Below are positions 24,454-38,077 of a stretch of 64,000 nucleotides of DNA, in pieces. The stretch comes from Auanema rhodensis (lineage: Eukaryota > Nematoda > Chromadorea > Rhabditida > Rhabditidae). Position numbers and translations under genes: made by a program. Position 1 is the first letter of the stretch. Every line of letters starts with the position of its first letter. Location: NCBI GenBank assembly GCA_964057225.1, contig OZ059898.1:9858001-9922000 (forward strand), in the 5' to 3' direction. The notes under the pieces are model-generated. The model saw only the letters and a list, made by a program, of their open reading frames with translations, was not told the origin of the DNA and made no database searches.

Positions 24454-25245
24454 TTCGAAAATGTTAGATTGTTTCCGAAAAATTATGAAAAGTCAAGTTC
24501 TACTGATTTGAAGAGAATTGTTAGTTTTAGAAAATAATTAAAAATAAGTTCTCTCTACTATTAACTGATTGTCGGCTAAAATATGGTAACAGTTTTTATA
24601 AAAAGTTTCCATGATTAGGATTAAACAAAAAAAAGAATTAAAAAGAAACACTTCTTGTTTACTTATTTGATTATAATACTTGAAATTCTAAAAACAGTAG
24701 AATAAAATAGAGAAAACGACGAAAAAAGTTGAACGATTTGAAGAGAATTGTAAGTTTTAGAAAAGAATTAAAGTTCAGCTATCTCTACTATTAACTGATT
24801 ATCGGCTAAAATAAGGTAACAGTTTTTATTGAAAGTTTCCATGATTAAGATTAAACAAAGAAAAAAATCAAAGAGAAACACTTCTTGTTTACTTACTTGA
24901 TTATAATACTTGAAATTCCAAAAACAGTAAAATAAAATTGAAAAAGCGACAAAAACAGTTGAACGATTTGAAGACAATTGTAAGTTGAAGAATAAAATTA
25001 AAGTTTAGCTCTCTCTACTATTAACTGAATGTCGGCTAAAATATGGTAACAGTTTTTATTAAAAGTTTCCATGATTAAGATTAAACAAAGAAAAAAAATC
25101 AAAGAGAAACACTTCTTGTTTACTAATTTGATTATAACACTTGAAATTCCAACAAAAGTAAAATAAAACTGTGAAAGCGGGTAAAACTGTTGAACTAAAA
25201 CAGTCTTTATAAAATATAAATGATATATTTTTATAAAAGTGAAGT

Positions 25246-25316
25246 TGCATCGGCCGGGAATCGAACCCGGGTCGCCCGCGTGGCAGGCGAGCATTCTACC
25301 ACTGAACCACCGATGC
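25246..25316 (-). tRNA. tRNA-Gly-GCC: tRNA-Gly (GCC), copy 16, consensus
   Basis: Identical to consensus; first tRNA of higher-order repeat copy 1. Confidence 0.97.
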
Positions 25317-26222
25317 TTCGAAAATGTTAGATTGTTTCCGAAAAATTATGAAAAGTCAAGTTCTACTGATTTGAAGAGAATTGTAAGTTTTAGAAAATAA
25401 TTAAACTTATTTGATTATAATACTTGAAATTCCAAAAACAGTAGAATAAAATTGAGAAATCGACAAAAACAGTTGAACGATTTGAAGAGAATTGTAAGTT
25501 TTAGAAAAGAATTAAAGTTCAGCTATCTCTACTATTAACTGACTATCGGCTAGAATAAGGTAACAGTTTTTATTGAAAGTTTCCATGATTAAGATTGAAC
25601 AAAAAAAAAAATTAGAGAGAAACACTTCTTGTTTACTTACTTGATTATAATACTTGAAATTCCAAAAACAGTAAAATAAAATTGAGAAAGCGACAAAAAC
25701 AGTTGAACGATTTGAAGACAATTGTAAGTTTAAGAAAAGAATTAAAGTTTAGCTTTGTCTACTATTAACTGATTATCGGCTGAAATATGGTGACAGTTTT
25801 TTTTTAAAAGTTTCCATGATTAAGATTAAACAAAGAAAAAAAAATCAAAGAGAAACACTTCTTGTTTATTAATTTGATTATAACACTTGAAATTCCAACA
25901 AAAGTAAAGTAAAACTGTTAAAGCGAGTAAAACTGTTGAACAATTTGAAGACAATTGTAAGTTGAAAAAAAAAATTAAAGTTTAGCTCTCTCTACTATTA
26001 ACTGAATGTCGGCTAAAATATGATAACAGTTTTTATTAAAAGTTTCCATGATTAAGATTAAACAAAGAAAAAAAATCAAAGAGAAACACTTCTTGTTTAC
26101 TAATTTGATTATAACACTTGAAATTCCAACAAAAGTAAAATAAAACTGTGAAAGCGGGTAAAACTGTTGAACTAAAACAGTCTTTATAAAATATAAACGA
26201 TAAATTTTTATAAAAGTGAAGT

Positions 26223-26293
26223 TGCATCGGCCGGGAATCAAACCCGGGTCGCCCGCGTGGCAGGCGAGCATTCTACCACTGAACCACCGATGC
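26223..26293 (-). tRNA. tRNA-Gly-GCC: tRNA-Gly (GCC), copy 17, C56T
   Basis: C56T changes the invariant C of the T loop and of the B box (GGTTTGA). Known B-box genetics predicts weak TFIIIC binding and loss of the G19-C56 contact. Likely inactive. Confidence 0.8.
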
Positions 26294-27085
26294 TTCGAAA
26301 ATGTTAGATTGTTTCCGAAAAATTATGAAAAGTCAAGTTCTACTGATTTGAAGAGAATTGTAAGTTTTAGAAAAGAATTAAAGTTCAGCTATCTCTACTA
26401 TTAACTGATTATCGGCTAAAATAAGGTAACAGTTTTTATTGAAAGTTTCCATGATTAAGATTAAACAAAGAAAAAAAATCAAAGAGAAACACTTCTTGTT
26501 TACTTATTTGATTATAATACTTGAAATTCCAAAAACAGTAGAATAAAATAGAGAAAGCGACAAAAAAAGTTGAACGATTTGAAGAGAATTGTAAGTTTTA
26601 GAAAAGAATTAAAGTTCAGCTATCTCTACTATTAACTGATTATCGGCTAAAATAAGGTAACAGTTTTTATTGAAAGTTTCCATGATTAAGATTAAACAAA
26701 GAAAAAAATCAAAGAGAAACACTTCTTGTTTACTTACTTGATTATAATACTTGAAATTCCAAAAACAGTAAAATAAAATTGAAAAAGCGACAAAAACAGT
26801 TGAACGATTTGAAGACAATTGTAAGTTGAAGAATAAAATTAAAGTTTAGCTCTCTCTACTATTAACTGAATGTCGGCTAAAATATGGTAACAGTTTTTAT
26901 TAAAAGTTTCCATGATTAAGATTAAACAAAGAAAAAAATCAAAGAGAAACACTTCTTGTTTACTAATTTGATTATAACACTTGAAATTCCAACAAAAGTA
27001 AAATAAAACTGTGAAAGCGGGTAAAACTGTTGAACTAAAACAGTCTTTATAAAATATAAATGATATATTTTTATAAAAGTGAAGT

Positions 27086-27156
27086 TGCATCGGCCGGGAA
27101 TCGAACCCGGGTCGCCCGCGTGGCAGGCGAGCATTCTACCACTGAACCACCGATGC
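27086..27156 (-). tRNA. tRNA-Gly-GCC: tRNA-Gly (GCC), copy 18, consensus
   Basis: Identical to consensus. Confidence 0.97.
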
Positions 27157-28179
27157 TTCGAAAATGTTAGATTGTTTCCGAAAAATTATGAAAAGTCAAG
27201 TTCTACTGATTTGAAGAGAATTGTAAGTTTTAGAAAATAATTAAAAATTAGTTCTCTCTACTATTAACTGATTGTCGGCTAAAATATGGTAACAGTTTTT
27301 ATAAAAAGTTTCCATGATTAGGATTAAACAAAAAAAAGAATTAAAGAGAAACAATTTTTGTTTACTTATTTGATTATAATACTTGAAATTCCAAAAACAG
27401 TAGAATAAAATTGAGAAATCGACAAAAACAGTTGAACGATTTGAAGAGAATTGTAAGTTTTAGAAAAGAATTAAAGTTCAGCTATCTCTACTATTAACTG
27501 ACTATCGGCTAGAATAAGGTAACAGTTTTTATTGAAAGTTTCCATGATTAAGATTGAACAAAAAAAAAATTAGAGAGAAACACTTCTTGTTTACTTACTT
27601 GATTATAATACTTGAAATTCCAAAAACAGTAAAATAAAATTGAGAAAGCGACAAAAACAGTTGAACGATTTGAAGACAATTGTAAGTTTAAGAAAAGAAT
27701 TAAAGTTTAGCTTTGTCTACTATTAACTGATTATCGGCTGAAATATGGTGACAGTTTTTTTTTAAAAGCTTCCATGATTAAGATTAAACAAAGAAAAAAA
27801 ATCAAAGAGAAACACTTCTTGTTTACTAATTTGATTATAACACTTGAAATTCCAACAAAAGTAAAGTAAAACTGTTAAAGCGAGTAAAACTGTTGAACAA
27901 TTTGAAGACAATTGTAAGTTGAAAAAAAAAATTAAAGTTTAGCTCTCTCTACTATTAACTGAATGTCGGCTAAAATATGATAACAGTTTTTATTAAAAGT
28001 TTCCATGATTAAGATTAAACAAAGAAAAAAAATCAAAGAGAAACACTTCTTGTTTACTAATTTCATTATAACACTTGAAATTCCAACAAAAGTAAAATAA
28101 AACTGTGAAAGCGGGTAAAACTGTTGAACTAAAACAGTCTTTATAAAATATAAATGATATTTTTTTATAAAAGTGAAGT

Positions 28180-28250
28180 TGCATCGGCCGGGAATCGAAC
28201 CCGGGTCGCCCGCGTGGCAGGCGAGCATTCTACCACTGAACCACCGATGC
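28180..28250 (-). tRNA. tRNA-Gly-GCC: tRNA-Gly (GCC), copy 19, consensus
   Basis: Identical to consensus, with the T-run variant of the downstream flank. Confidence 0.97.
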
Positions 28251-29274
28251 TTCGAAAATGTTAGATTGTTTCCGAAAAATTATGAAAAGTCAAGTTCTAC
28301 TGATTTGAAGAGAATTGTTAGTTTTAGAAAATAATTAAAAATAAGTTCTCTCTACTATTAACTGATTGTCGGCTAAAATATGGTAACAGTTTTTATAAAA
28401 AGTTTCCATGATTAGGATTAAACAAAAAAAAGAATTAAAAAGAAACACTTCTTGTTTACTTACTTGATTATACTACTTGAAATTCGAAAAAAAGTAAAAA
28501 ACAATTGAGAAAGCGACATAAACAGTTGAACGATTTGAAGAGAATTGTAAGTTTTAGAAAAGAATTAAAGTTCAGCTATCTCTACTATTAACTGACTATC
28601 GGCTAGAATAAGGTAACAGTTTTTATTGAAAGTTTCCATGATTAAGATTGAACAAAAAAAAAATTAGAGAGAAACACTTCTTGTTTACTTACTTGATTAT
28701 AATACTTGAAATTCCAAAAACAGTAAAATAAAATTGAGAAAGCGACAAAAACAGTTGAACGATTTGAAGACAATTGTAAGTTTAAGAAAAGAATTAAAGT
28801 TTAGCTTTGTCTACTATTAACTGATTATCGGCTGAAATATGGTGACAGTTTTTTTTTAAAAGTTTCCATGATTAAGATTAAACAAAGAAAAAAAAATCAA
28901 AGAGAAACACTTCTTGTTTACTAATTTGATTATAACACTTGAAATTCCAACAAAAGTAAAGTAAAACTGTTAAAGCGAGTAAAACTGTTGAACAATTTGA
29001 AGACAATTGTAAGTTGAAAAAAAAAATTAAAGTTTAGCTCTCTCTACTATTAACTGAATGTCGGCTAAAATATGATAACAGTTTTTATTAAAAGTTTCCA
29101 TGATTAAGATTAAACAAAGAAAAAAAATCAAAGAGAAACACTTCTTGTTTACTAATTTGATTATAACACTTGAAAATCCAACAAAAGTAAAATAAAACTG
29201 TGAAAGCGGGTAAAACTGTTGAACTAAAACAGTCTTTATAAAATATAAATGATATATTTTTATAAAAGTGAAGT

Positions 29275-29333
29275 TGCATCGGCCGGGAATCGAACCAAGG
29301 CAGGCGAGCATTCTACCACTGAACCACCGATGC
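29275..29333 (-). pseudogene. tRNA-Gly pseudogene, copy 20, 12-nt deletion
   Basis: Same 59-nt deletion allele as copy 12; cannot form a cloverleaf. Confidence 0.93.
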
Positions 29334-30128
29334 TTCGAAAATGTTAGATTGTTTCCGAAAAATTATGAAAAGTCAAGTTCTACTGATTTGAAGAGAATTG
29401 TAAGTTTTAGAAAATAATTAAAAATTAGTTCTCTCTACTATTAACTGATTGTCGGCTAAAATAAGGTAACAGTTTTTATTTAAAGTTTTCATGATTAGGA
29501 TTAAAAAAAAAAGAATCAAAAAGAAACACTTCTTGTTTACTTATTTGATTATAATACTTGAAATTCCAAAAACAGTAGAATAAAATTGAGAAATCGACAA
29601 AAAATGATCAGTTGAACGATTTGAAGAGAATTGTAAGTTTTAGAAAAGAATTAAAGTTCAGCTATCTCTACTATTAACTGACTATCGGCTAGAATAAGGT
29701 AACAGTTTTTATTGAAAGTTTCCATGATTAAGATTGAACAAAAAAAAAAATTAGAGAGAAACACTTCTTGTTTACTTACTTGATTATAATACTTGAAATT
29801 CCAAAAACAGTAAAATAAAATTGAGAAAGCGACAAAAACAGTTGAACGATTTGAAGACAATTGTAAGTTTAAGAAAAGAATTAAAGTTTAGCTTTGTCTA
29901 CTATTAACTGATTATCGGCTAAAATATGATAACAGTTTTTATTAAAAGTTTCCATGATTAAGATTAAACAAAGAAAAAAAATCAAAGAGAAACACTTCTT
30001 GTTTACTAATTTGATTATAACACTTGAAATTCCAACAAAAGTAAAAAAAAACTGTGAAAGCGGGTAAAACTGTTGAACTAAAACAGTCTTTATAAAATAT
30101 AAATGATATTTTTTTATAAAAGTGAAGT

Positions 30129-30199
30129 TGCATCGGCGGGGAATCGAACCCGGGTCGCCCGCGTGGCAGGCGAACATTCTACCACTGAACCACCGATGC
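30129..30199 (-). tRNA. tRNA-Gly-GCC: tRNA-Gly (GCC), copy 21, C27T and G64C
   Basis: C27T (wobble) plus G64C, which gives a C-C mismatch in the T stem (50-64). Function doubtful. Confidence 0.8.
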
Positions 30200-30993
30200 T
30201 TCGAAAATGTTAGATTGTTTCCGAAAAATTATGAAAAGTCAAGTTCTACTGATTTGAAGAGAATTGTTAGTTTTAGAAAATAATTAAAAATAAGTTCTCT
30301 CTACTATTAACTGATTGTCGGCTAAAATATGGTAACAGTTTTTATAAAAAGTTTCCATGATTAGGATTAAACAAAAAAAAGAATTAAAAAGAAACACTTC
30401 TTGTTTACTTACTTGATTATACTACTTGAAATTCGAAAAAAGTAAAAAACAATTGAGAAAGCAACATAAACAGTTGAACGATTTGAAGAGAATTGTAAGT
30501 TTAAGAAAAGAATTAAAGTTTAGCTTTGTCTACTATTAACTGATTATCGGCTGAAATATGGTGACAGTTTTTTATTAAAAGTTTCCATGATTAAGATTAA
30601 ACAAAGAAAAAAAAATCAAAGAGAAACACTTCTTGTTTACTTATTTGATTATAACACTTGAAATTCCAACAAAAGTAAAGTAAAACTGTTAAAGCGAGTA
30701 AAACTGTTGAACGATTTGAAGACAATTGTAAGTTGAAGAAAAAAATTAAAGTTTAGCTCTCTCTACTATTAACTGAATGTCGGCTGAAATAAGGTAACAG
30801 TTTTTATTAAAAGTTTCCATGATTTAGATTAAACAAAGAAAAAAAATCAAAGAGAAACACTTCTTGTTTACTAATTTGATTATAACACTTGAAAATCCAA
30901 CAAAAGTAAAATAAAACTGTGAAAGCGGGTAAAACTGTTGAACTAAAACAGTCTTTATAAAATATAAATGATATATTTTTATAAAAGTGAAGT

Positions 30994-31064
30994 TGCATCG
31001 GCCGGGAATCGAAACCGGGTCGCCCGCGTGGCAGGCGAGCATTCTACCACTGAACCACCGATGC
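30994..31064 (-). tRNA. tRNA-Gly-GCC: tRNA-Gly (GCC), copy 22, G53T
   Basis: G53T breaks the T-loop-closing pair 53-61 and alters the B box (GTTTCGA). Likely poorly transcribed. Confidence 0.8.
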
Positions 31065-31626
31065 TTCGAAAATGTTAGATTGTTTCCGAAAAATTATGAA
31101 AAGTCAAGTTCTACTGATTTGAAGAGAATTGTAAGTTTTAGAAAAGAATTAAAGTTCAGCTATCTCTACTATTAACTGATTATCGGCTAAAATAAGGTAA
31201 CAGTTTTTATTGAAAGTTTCCATGATTAAGATTAAACAAAGAAAAAAATCAAAGAGAAACACTTCTTGTTTACTTACTTGATTATAATACTTGAAATTCC
31301 AAAAACAGTAAAATAAAATTGAAAAAGCGACAAAAACAGTTGAACGATTTGAAGACAATTGTAAGTTGAAGAATAAAATTAAAGTTTAGCTCTCTCTACT
31401 ATTAACTGAATGTCGGCTAAAATATGGTAACAGTTTTTATTAAAAGTTTCCATGATTAAGATTAAACAAAGAAAAAAAATCAAAGAGAAACACTTCTTGT
31501 TTACTAATTTGATTATAACACTTGAAATTCCAACAAAAGTAAAATAAAACTGTGAAAGCGGGTAAAACTGTTGAACTAAAACAGTCTTTATAAAATATAA
31601 ATGATATATTTTTATAAAAGTGAAGT

Positions 31627-31697
31627 TGCATCGGCCGGGAATCGAACCCGGGTCGCCCGCGTGGCAGGCGAGCATTCTACCACTGAACCACCGATGC
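31627..31697 (-). tRNA. tRNA-Gly-GCC: tRNA-Gly (GCC), copy 23, consensus
   Basis: Identical to consensus; first tRNA of higher-order repeat copy 2. Confidence 0.97.
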
Positions 31698-32602
31698 TTC
31701 GAAAATGTTAGATTGTTTCCGAAAAATTATGAAAAGTCAAGTTCTACTGATTTGAAGAGAATTGTAAGTTTTAGAAAATAATTAAACTTATTTGATTATA
31801 ATACTTGAAATTCCAAAAACAGTAGAATAAAATTGAGAAATCGACAAAAACAGTTGAACGATTTGAAGAGAATTGTAAGCTTTAGAAAAGAATTAAAGTT
31901 CAGCTATCTCTACTATTAACTGACTATCGGCTAGAATAAGGTAACAGTTTTTATTGAAAGTTTCCATGATTAAGATTGAACAAAAAAAAAATTAGAGAGA
32001 AACACTTCTTGTTTACTTACTTGATTATAATACTTGAAATTCCAAAAACAGTAAAATAAAATTGAGAAAGCGACAAAAACAGTTGAACGATTTGAAGACA
32101 ATTGTAAGTTTAAGAAAAGAATTAAAGTTTAGCTTTGTCTACTATTAACTGATTATCGGCTGAAATATGGTGACAGTTTTTTTTTAAAAGTTTCCATGAT
32201 TAAGATTAAACAAAGAAAAAAAAATCAAAGAGAAACACTTCTTGTTTACTAATTTGATTATAACACTTGAAATTCCAACAAAAGTAAAGTAAAACTGTTA
32301 AAGCGAGTAAAACTGTTGAACAATTTGAAGACAATTGTAAGTTGAAAAAAAAAATTAAAGTTTAGCTCTCTCTACTATTAACTGAATGTCGGCTAAAATA
32401 TGATAACAGTTTTTATTAAAAGTTTCCATGATTAAGATTAAACAAAGAAAAAAAATCAAAGAGAAACACTTCTTGTTTACTAATTTGATTATAACACTTG
32501 AAATTCCAACAAAAGTAAAATAAAACTGTGAAAGCGGGTAAAACTGTTGAACTAAAACAGTCTTTATAAAATATAAACGATAAATTTTTATAAAAGTGAA
32601 GT

Positions 32603-32673
32603 TGCATCGGCCGGGAATCAAACCCGGGTCGCCCGCGTGGCAGGCAAGCATTCTACCACTGAACCACCGATGC
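32603..32673 (-). tRNA. tRNA-Gly-GCC: tRNA-Gly (GCC), copy 24, C56T and C29T
   Basis: Carries the inherited C56T B-box lesion plus a private C29T (wobble). The private change postdates the block duplication. Confidence 0.8.
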
Positions 32674-33465
32674 TTCGAAAATGTTAGATTGTTTCCGAAA
32701 AATTATGAAAAGTCAAGTTCTACTGATTTGAAGAGAATTGTAAGTTTTAGAAAAGAATTAAAGTTCAGCTATCTCTACTATTAACTGATTATCGGCTAAA
32801 ATAAGGTAACAGTTTTTATTGAAAGTTTCCATGATTAAGATTAAACAAAGAAAAAAAATCAAAGAGAAACACTTCTTGTTTACTTATTTGATTATAATAC
32901 TTGAAATTCCAAAAACAGTAGAATAAAATAGAGAAAGCGACAAAAAAAGTTGAACGATTTGAAGAGAATTGTAAGTTTTAGAAAAGAATTAAAGTTCAGC
33001 TATCTCTACTATTAACTGATTATCGGCTAAAATAAGGTAACAGTTTTTATTGAAAGTTTCCATGATTAAGATTAAACAAAGAAAAAAATCAAAGAGAAAC
33101 ACTTCTTGTTTACTTACTTGATTATAATACTTGAAATTCCAAAAACAGTAAAATAAAATTGAAAAAGCGACAAAAACAGTTGAACGATTTGAAGACAATT
33201 GTAAGTTGAAGAATAAAATTAAAGTTTAGCTCTCTCTACTATTAACTGAATGTCGGCTAAAATATGGTAACAGTTTTTATTAAAAGTTTCCATGATTAAG
33301 ATTAAACAAAGAAAAAAATCAAAGAGAAACACTTCTTGTTTACTAATTTGATTATAACACTTGAAATTCCAACAAAAGTAAAATAAAACTGTGAAAGCGG
33401 GTAAAACTGTTGAACTAAAACAGTCTTTATAAAATATAAATGATATATTTTTATAAAAGTGAAGT

Positions 33466-33536
33466 TGCATCGGCCGGGAATCGAACCCGGGTCGCCCGCG
33501 TGGCAGGCGAGCATTCTACCACTGAACCACCGATGC
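33466..33536 (-). tRNA. tRNA-Gly-GCC: tRNA-Gly (GCC), copy 25, consensus
   Basis: Identical to consensus. Confidence 0.97.
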
Positions 33537-34559
33537 TTCGAAAATGTTAGATTGTTTCCGAAAAATTATGAAAAGTCAAGTTCTACTGATTTGAAGAGAA
33601 TTGTAAGTTTTAGAAAATAATTAAAAATTAGTTCTCTCTACTATTAACTGATTGTCGGCTAAAATATGGTAACAGTTTTTATAAAAAGTTTCCATGATTA
33701 GGATTAAACAAAAAAAAGAATTAAAGAGAAACAATTTTTGTTTACTTATTTGATTATAATACTTGAAATTCCAAAAACAGTAGAATAAAATTGAGAAATC
33801 GACAAAAACAGTTGAACGATTTGAAGAGAATTGTAAGTTTTAGAAAAGAATTAAAGTTCAGCTATCTCTACTATTAACTGACTATCGGCTAGAATAAGGT
33901 AACAGTTTTTATTGAAAGTTTCCATGATTAAGATTGAACAAAAAAAAAATTAGAGAGAAACACTTCTTGTTTACTTACTTGATTATAATACTTGAAATTC
34001 CAAAAACAGTAAAATAAAATTGAGAAAGCGACAAAAACAGTTGAACGATTTGAAGACAATTGTAAGTTTAAGAAAAGAATTAAAGTTTAGCTTTGTCTAC
34101 TATTAACTGATTATCGGCTGAAATATGGTGACAGTTTTTTTTTAAAAGCTTCCATGATTAAGATTAAACAAAGAAAAAAAATCAAAGAGAAACACTTCTT
34201 GTTTACTAATTTGATTATAACACTTGAAATTCCAACAAAAGTAAAGTAAAACTGTTAAAGCGAGTAAAACTGTTGAACAATTTGAAGACAATTGTAAGTT
34301 GAAAAAAAAAATTAAAGTTTAGCTCTCTCTACTATTAACTGAATGTCGGCTAAAATATGATAACAGTTTTTATTAAAAGTTTCCATGATTAAGATTAAAC
34401 AAAGAAAAAAAATCAAAGAGAAACACTTCTTGTTTACTAATTTCATTATAACACTTGAAATTCCAACAAAAGTAAAATAAAACTGTGAAAGCGGGTAAAA
34501 CTGTTGAACTAAAACAGTCTTTATAAAATATAAATGATATTTTTTTATAAAAGTGAAGT

Positions 34560-34630
34560 TGCATCGGCCGGGAATCGAACCCGGGTCGCCCGCGTGGCAG
34601 GCGAGCATTCTACCACTGAACCACCGATGC
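34560..34630 (-). tRNA. tRNA-Gly-GCC: tRNA-Gly (GCC), copy 26, consensus
   Basis: Identical to consensus. Confidence 0.97.
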
Positions 34631-35654
34631 TTCGAAAATGTTAGATTGTTTCCGAAAAATTATGAAAAGTCAAGTTCTACTGATTTGAAGAGAATTGTTA
34701 GTTTTAGAAAATAATTAAAAATAAGTTCTCTCTACTATTAACTGATTGTCGGCTAAAATATGGTAACAGTTTTTATAAAAAGTTTCCATGATTAGGATTA
34801 AACAAAAAAAAGAATTAAAAAGAAACACTTCTTGTTTACTTACTTGATTATACTACTTGAAATTCGAAAAAAAGTAAAAAACAATTGAGAAAGCGACATA
34901 AACAGTTGAACGATTTGAAGAGAATTGTAAGTTTTAGAAAAGAATTAAAGTTCAGCTATCTCTACTATTAACTGACTATCGGCTAGAATAAGGTAACAGT
35001 TTTTATTGAAAGTTTCCATGATTAAGATTGAACAAAAAAAAAATTAGAGAGAAACACTTCTTGTTTACTTACTTGATTATAATACTTGAAATTCCAAAAA
35101 CAGTAAAATAAAATTGAGAAAGCGACAAAAACAGTTGAACGATTTGAAGACAATTGTAAGTTTAAGAAAAGAATTAAAGTTTAGCTTTGTCTACTATTAA
35201 CTGATTATCGGCTGAAATATGGTGACAGTTTTTTTTTAAAAGTTTCCATGATTAAGATTAAACAAAGAAAAAAAAATCAAAGAGAAACACTTCTTGTTTA
35301 CTAATTTGATTATAACACTTGAAATTCCAACAAAAGTAAAGTAAAACTGTTAAAGCGAGTAAAACTGTTGAACAATTTGAAGACAATTGTAAGTTGAAAA
35401 AAAAAATTAAAGTTTAGCTCTCTCTACTATTAACTGAATGTCGGCTAAAATATGATAACAGTTTTTATTAAAAGTTTCCATGATTAAGATTAAACAAAGA
35501 AAAAAAATCAAAGAGAAACACTTCTTGTTTACTAATTTGATTATAACACTTGAAAATCCAACAAAAGTAAAATAAAACTGTGAAAGCGGGTAAAACTGTT
35601 GAACTAAAACAGTCTTTATAAAATATAAATGATATATTTTTATAAAAGTGAAGT

Positions 35655-35713
35655 TGCATCGGCCGGGAATCGAACCAAGGCAGGCGAGCATTCTACCACT
35701 GAACCACCGATGC
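35655..35713 (-). pseudogene. tRNA-Gly pseudogene, copy 27, 12-nt deletion
   Basis: Same 59-nt allele as copies 12 and 20, at the position equivalent to copy 20 in the duplicated block. Confidence 0.93.
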
Positions 35714-36508
35714 TTCGAAAATGTTAGATTGTTTCCGAAAAATTATGAAAAGTCAAGTTCTACTGATTTGAAGAGAATTGTAAGTTTTAGAAAATAATTA
35801 AAAATTAGTTCTCTCTACTATTAACTGATTGTCGGCTAAAATAAGGTAACAGTTTTTATTTAAAGTTTTCATGATTAGGATTAAAAAAAAAAGAATCAAA
35901 AAGAAACACTTCTTGTTTACTTATTTGATTATAATACTTGAAATTCCAAAAACAGTAGAATAAAATTGAGAAATCGACAAAAAATGATCAGTTGAACGAT
36001 TTGAAGAGAATTGTAAGTTTTAGAAAAGAATTAAAGTTCAGCTATCTCTACTATTAACTGACTATCGGCTAGAATAAGGTAACAGTTTTTATTGAAAGTT
36101 TCCATGATTAAGATTGAACAAAAAAAAAAATTAGAGAGAAACACTTCTTGTTTACTTACTTGATTATAATACTTGAAATTCCAAAAACAGTAAAATAAAA
36201 TTGAGAAAGCGACAAAAACAGTTGAACGATTTGAAGACAATTGTAAGTTTAAGAAAAGAATTAAAGTTTAGCTTTGTCTACTATTAACTGATTATCGGCT
36301 AAAATATGATAACAGTTTTTATTAAAAGTTTCCATGATTAAGATTAAACAAAGAAAAAAAATCAAAGAGAAACACTTCTTGTTTACTAATTTGATTATAA
36401 CACTTGAAATTCCAACAAAAGTAAAAAAAAACTGTGAAAGCGGGTAAAACTGTTGAACTAAAACAGTCTTTATAAAATATAAATGATATTTTTTTATAAA
36501 AGTGAAGT

Positions 36509-36579
36509 TGCATCGGCGGGGAATCGAACCCGGGTCGCCCGCGTGGCAGGCGAACATTCTACCACTGAACCACCGATGC
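36509..36579 (-). tRNA. tRNA-Gly-GCC: tRNA-Gly (GCC), copy 28, C27T and G64C
   Basis: Same allele as copy 21, in the second block. Confidence 0.8.
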
Positions 36580-37373
36580 TTCGAAAATGTTAGATTGTTT
36601 CCGAAAAATTATGAAAAGTCAAGTTCTACTGATTTGAAGAGAATTGTTAGTTTTAGAAAATAATTAAAAATAAGTTCTCTCTACTATTAACTGATTGTCG
36701 GCTAAAATATGGTAACAGTTTTTATAAAAAGTTTCCATGATTAGGATTAAACAAAAAAAAGAATTAAAAAGAAACACTTCTTGTTTACTTACTTGATTAT
36801 ACTACTTGAAATTCGAAAAAAGTAAAAAACAATTGAGAAAGCAACATAAACAGTTGAACGATTTGAAGAGAATTGTAAGTTTAAGAAAAGAATTAAAGTT
36901 TAGCTTTGTCTACTATTAACTGATTATCGGCTGAAATATGGTGACAGTTTTTTATTAAAAGTTTCCATGATTAAGATTAAACAAAGAAAAAAAAATCAAA
37001 GAGAAACACTTCTTGTTTACTTATTTGATTATAACACTTGAAATTCCAACAAAAGTAAAGTAAAACTGTTAAAGCGAGTAAAACTGTTGAACGATTTGAA
37101 GACAATTGTAAGTTGAAGAAAAAAATTAAAGTTTAGCTCTCTCTACTATTAACTGAATGTCGGCTGAAATAAGGTAACAGTTTTTATTAAAAGTTTCCAT
37201 GATTTAGATTAAACAAAGAAAAAAAATCAAAGAGAAACACTTCTTGTTTACTAATTTGATTATAACACTTGAAAATCCAACAAAAGTAAAATAAAACTGT
37301 GAAAGCGGGTAAAACTGTTGAACTAAAACAGTCTTTATAAAATATAAATGATATATTTTTATAAAAGTGAAGT

Positions 37374-37444
37374 TGCATCGGCCGGGAATCGAAACCGGGT
37401 CGCCCGCGTGGCAGGCGAGCATTCTACCACTGAACCACCGATGC
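37374..37444 (-). tRNA. tRNA-Gly-GCC: tRNA-Gly (GCC), copy 29, G53T
   Basis: Same allele as copy 22, in the second block. Confidence 0.8.
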
Positions 37445-38006
37445 TTCGAAAATGTTAGATTGTTTCCGAAAAATTATGAAAAGTCAAGTTCTACTGATTT
37501 GAAGAGAATTGTAAGTTTTAGAAAAGAATTAAAGTTTAGCTATCTCTACTATTAACTGATTATCGGCTAAAATAAGGTAACAGTTTTTATTGAAAGTTTC
37601 CATGATTAAGATTAAACAAAGAAAAAAATCAAAGAGAAACACTTCTTGTTTACTTACTTGATTATAATACTTGAAATTCCAAAAACAGTAAAATAAAATT
37701 GAAAAAGCGACAAAAACAGTTGAACGATTTGAAGACAATTGTAAGTTGAAGAATAAAATTAAAGTTTAGCTCTCTCTACTATTAACTGAATGTCGGCTAA
37801 AATATGGTAACAGTTTTTATTAAAAGTTTCCATGATTAAGATTAAACAAAGAAAAAAAATCAAAGAGAAACACTTCTTGTTTACTAATTTGATTATAACA
37901 CTTGAAATTCCAACAAAAGTAAAATAAAACTGTGAAAGCGGGTAAAACTGTTGAACTAAAACAGTCTTTATAAAATATAAATGATATATTTTTATAAAAG
38001 TGAAGT

Positions 38007-38077
38007 TGCATCGGCCGGGAATCGAACCCGGGTCGCCCGCGTGGCAGGCGAGCATTCTACCACTGAACCACCGATGC
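38007..38077 (-). tRNA. tRNA-Gly-GCC: tRNA-Gly (GCC), copy 30, consensus
   Basis: Identical to consensus; begins the partial third block. Confidence 0.97.

Larger units (their letters stand above)
22657..25245. repeat. Three tandem near-identical 863-bp tRNA units
   Basis: Units at 22657, 23520 and 24383 share exact length, the C27T tRNA allele and the same three monomer variants, differing by a few bases. This is a local amplification of one unit. Confidence 0.9.
25246..31626. repeat. Higher-order repeat copy 1, 6381 bp, seven tRNA genes
   Basis: Spacing series 977, 863, 1094, 1095, 854, 865, 633 with allele series consensus, C56T, consensus, consensus, 12-nt deletion, C27T+G64C, G53T. Both series recur in the next 6380 bp. 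Confidence 0.93.
31627..38006. repeat. Higher-order repeat copy 2, 6380 bp, seven tRNA genes
   Basis: Same spacing and allele series as copy 1. Only occasional differences are seen, such as GTAAGCTTTAG near 31880 (GTAAGTTTTAG in copy 1) and C29T in the second tRNA. Confidence 0.93.
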
